NCBI GenBank assembly: GCA_050733935.1
Contig: JBOHUC010000092.1
Span: 1-6,389 of the forward strand
Direction of reading: 5' to 3'
DNA from: JBOHUC01 sp050733935
GTDB lineage: Bacteria; Eisenbacteria; RBG-16-71-46; DASYSL01
DNA length: 6,389 bases
Part shown: in pieces, positions 5,787-6,389 of the stretch
Numbering within the stretch: the first letter of the stretch is position 1
Layout: every line of letters begins with the position of its first letter
Translations under genes and position numbers: made by a program
Notes under the pieces: model-generated
Seen by the model: the letters and a program-made list of their open reading frames with translations, nothing else
What the model was told of the DNA's origin: nothing
Databases searched by the model: none

Positions 5787-6389
5787 TCGAGCCGCAAGGT
5801 ACCGCCCCGGAGGCCCCGGAGGCAAGGCCCGTGCGGACGATCCAGCGACCGCGCGCATCGGTCGTCGCGCGCAGCACGATCGCGCCGGAGTCCGCCGTGC
5901 AGCGCCACGCTGCGCCCGCCGCCCGGAGGCGCCGCACGACGTCCGGATGCGGATGGCCGAAGCGATTTCGGCGCCCGGCGGAAGCCAGCGCATGAAACGA
6001 AGCGGACGCAGAGAGCGGAGCGATCGCGCGCAGGAGGAGTGCGCCGCTCGAAGTCCGCGAGCCGTGGTGACCGACCTTGAGAACCGTACACGGCGGCAGC
6101 CCGGCTTCGACGATCCGGCGCTCGACCAGCGTGTCCGCATCTCCCGGCAGGAGGACGCGCACCGTGTCGCGCGCGAAGAGCTCGACGAGCAGGACGACCG
6201 ATTCCCGGTTCGGGGTCCACGCCGGATCCGAGCGGAAGTTCGCCGGCGGCCAGAGCGCGCGCACCTCGTACTGCGCGCCGCGCGCGACCACCTCGCCCAC
6301 CGTCAACGCGCCGGCCCGTGGAGCACCGGCCGCCCCGCCGCGCGCGCGCGTTCGTGCGAGCACCTGTTCGGCGACGTCGCCGGGCCCCA
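5783..6389 (-). CDS. comEC: ComEC/Rec2-type protein, C-terminal metallo-beta-lactamase-like domain (5' cut by window edge; 3' end unclear)
   Basis: The right edge enters this gene in mid-frame (first full codon at 6387). ComEC forms the inner-membrane DNA uptake channel, and its C-terminal beta-lactamase-like domain is thought to degrade the non-transported strand. Only that domain is visible: RALWPPAN (43-50, numbering from the edge), SVVLLVELFARDTVRVLLPGD (63-83), ERRIVEAGLP (89-98), VLKVGHHGSRTSS (102-114), NRFGHPHPDVVRRL (141-154) and TADSGAIVLR (164-173). Family-like sequence ends near residue 185 (about 5833). The frame then has no stop. It runs on as Arg/Pro-rich shadow across purN and enters the purC frame, ending at 4234. 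I close the gene at TGA 5785-5783, which overlaps the purN ATG but needs one extra base near 5805-5822. The residues PLSASASFHALASAGRRN (124-141) look a few residues longer than typical. A stand-alone MBL-fold protein rather than full ComEC cannot be excluded. Confidence 0.75.
   Translation of the reverse strand, partial: GARRRRRTGARTNARARRGGRCSTGRRVDGGRGGRARRAVRGARALAAGELPLGSGVDPEPGIGRPARRALRARHGARPPAGRCGHAGRAPDRRSRAAAVYGSQGRSPRLADFERRTPPARDRSALCVRFVSCAGFRRAPKSLRPSASGRRAAPPGGGRSVALHGGLRRDRAARDDRCARSLDRPHGPCLRGLRGGTLRLE
5805..5822. repeat. Two tandem copies of a 9-bp unit at the comEC 3' end
   Basis: CCCCGGAGG is repeated exactly at 5805-5813 and 5814-5822. On the coding strand this is CCTCCGGGG twice, giving Ala-Ser-Gly twice in the comEC frame. 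The repeat and its G4 runs are prone to slippage, both in replication and in sequencing. They sit just where the comEC frame should be closing. Confidence 0.85.

Noticed and set aside
4234..6363. A single 709-codon gene joining ComEC and PurC
   Set aside because: The middle ~200 residues are the out-of-phase shadow of purN, whose catalytic motifs are intact in their own frame. purC has its own start and ribosome site. It is kept only as a question about the comEC end.
1..6389. tRNA, rRNA, CRISPR array, insertion sequence, riboswitch or attachment site
   Set aside because: I looked for cloverleaf arms, regularly spaced repeats, transposase motifs and terminal inverted repeats, and saw none. 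The window is filled by the genes listed, with one 120-base gap. A purine riboswitch upstream of the operon would lie outside the window.

Overview
This is a GC-rich bacterial window (about two thirds G+C by eye). Every gene I can support lies on the minus strand, so transcription runs from high to low coordinates. The genes form a compact block centred on de novo purine synthesis. Long open frames on the other strand and in other phases are a by-product of the base composition. Nothing identifies the species. Tight gene packing, frequent non-ATG starts and Arg/Ala-rich proteins suit a GC-rich Gram-negative-like or candidate-phylum bacterium, possibly known from metagenomic assembly, but that is only inference.

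Layout in the direction of transcription: (1) the 3' part of a ComEC/Rec2-type gene encoding the metallo-beta-lactamase-like C-terminal domain, entering from the right edge; (2) purN, GAR formyltransferase; (3) purC, SAICAR synthetase of the ~300-residue type; (4) purH, bifunctional AICAR formyltransferase/IMP cyclohydrolase; (5) guaA, glutamine-hydrolysing GMP synthase; (6) a small membrane protein of the diacylglycerol/polyprenol kinase (Dgk1/Sec59-like) family; (7) after a GC-rich non-coding gap of 120 bases with hairpin potential, the first 107 residues of a Ppx/GppA-family phosphatase that leaves by the left edge.

The junctions purN/purC (4-base GTGA overlap), purC/purH (10-base overlap), purH/guaA (overlap or 41-base gap, depending on the guaA start) and guaA/kinase (7-base gap) point to one polycistronic, translationally coupled message. 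PurN, PurC and PurH supply three steps of the route to IMP. PurN and PurH both use 10-formyl-tetrahydrofolate. GuaA makes GMP from XMP. GuaB (IMP to XMP) and the other Pur enzymes are not in the window. The kinase and Ppx/GppA genes are downstream companions with no direct role in purine synthesis.

No convincing new system is present; these are known families. The points most worth a second look are: the comEC frame has no stop where it should end and stays open into the purC frame, beside a 9-bp tandem repeat; guaA has a perfect Shine-Dalgarno in front of a CTG codon rather than a standard start; PurH departs from its family at several normally conserved motifs; and an in-frame 9-bp repeat expands a loop in PurH.
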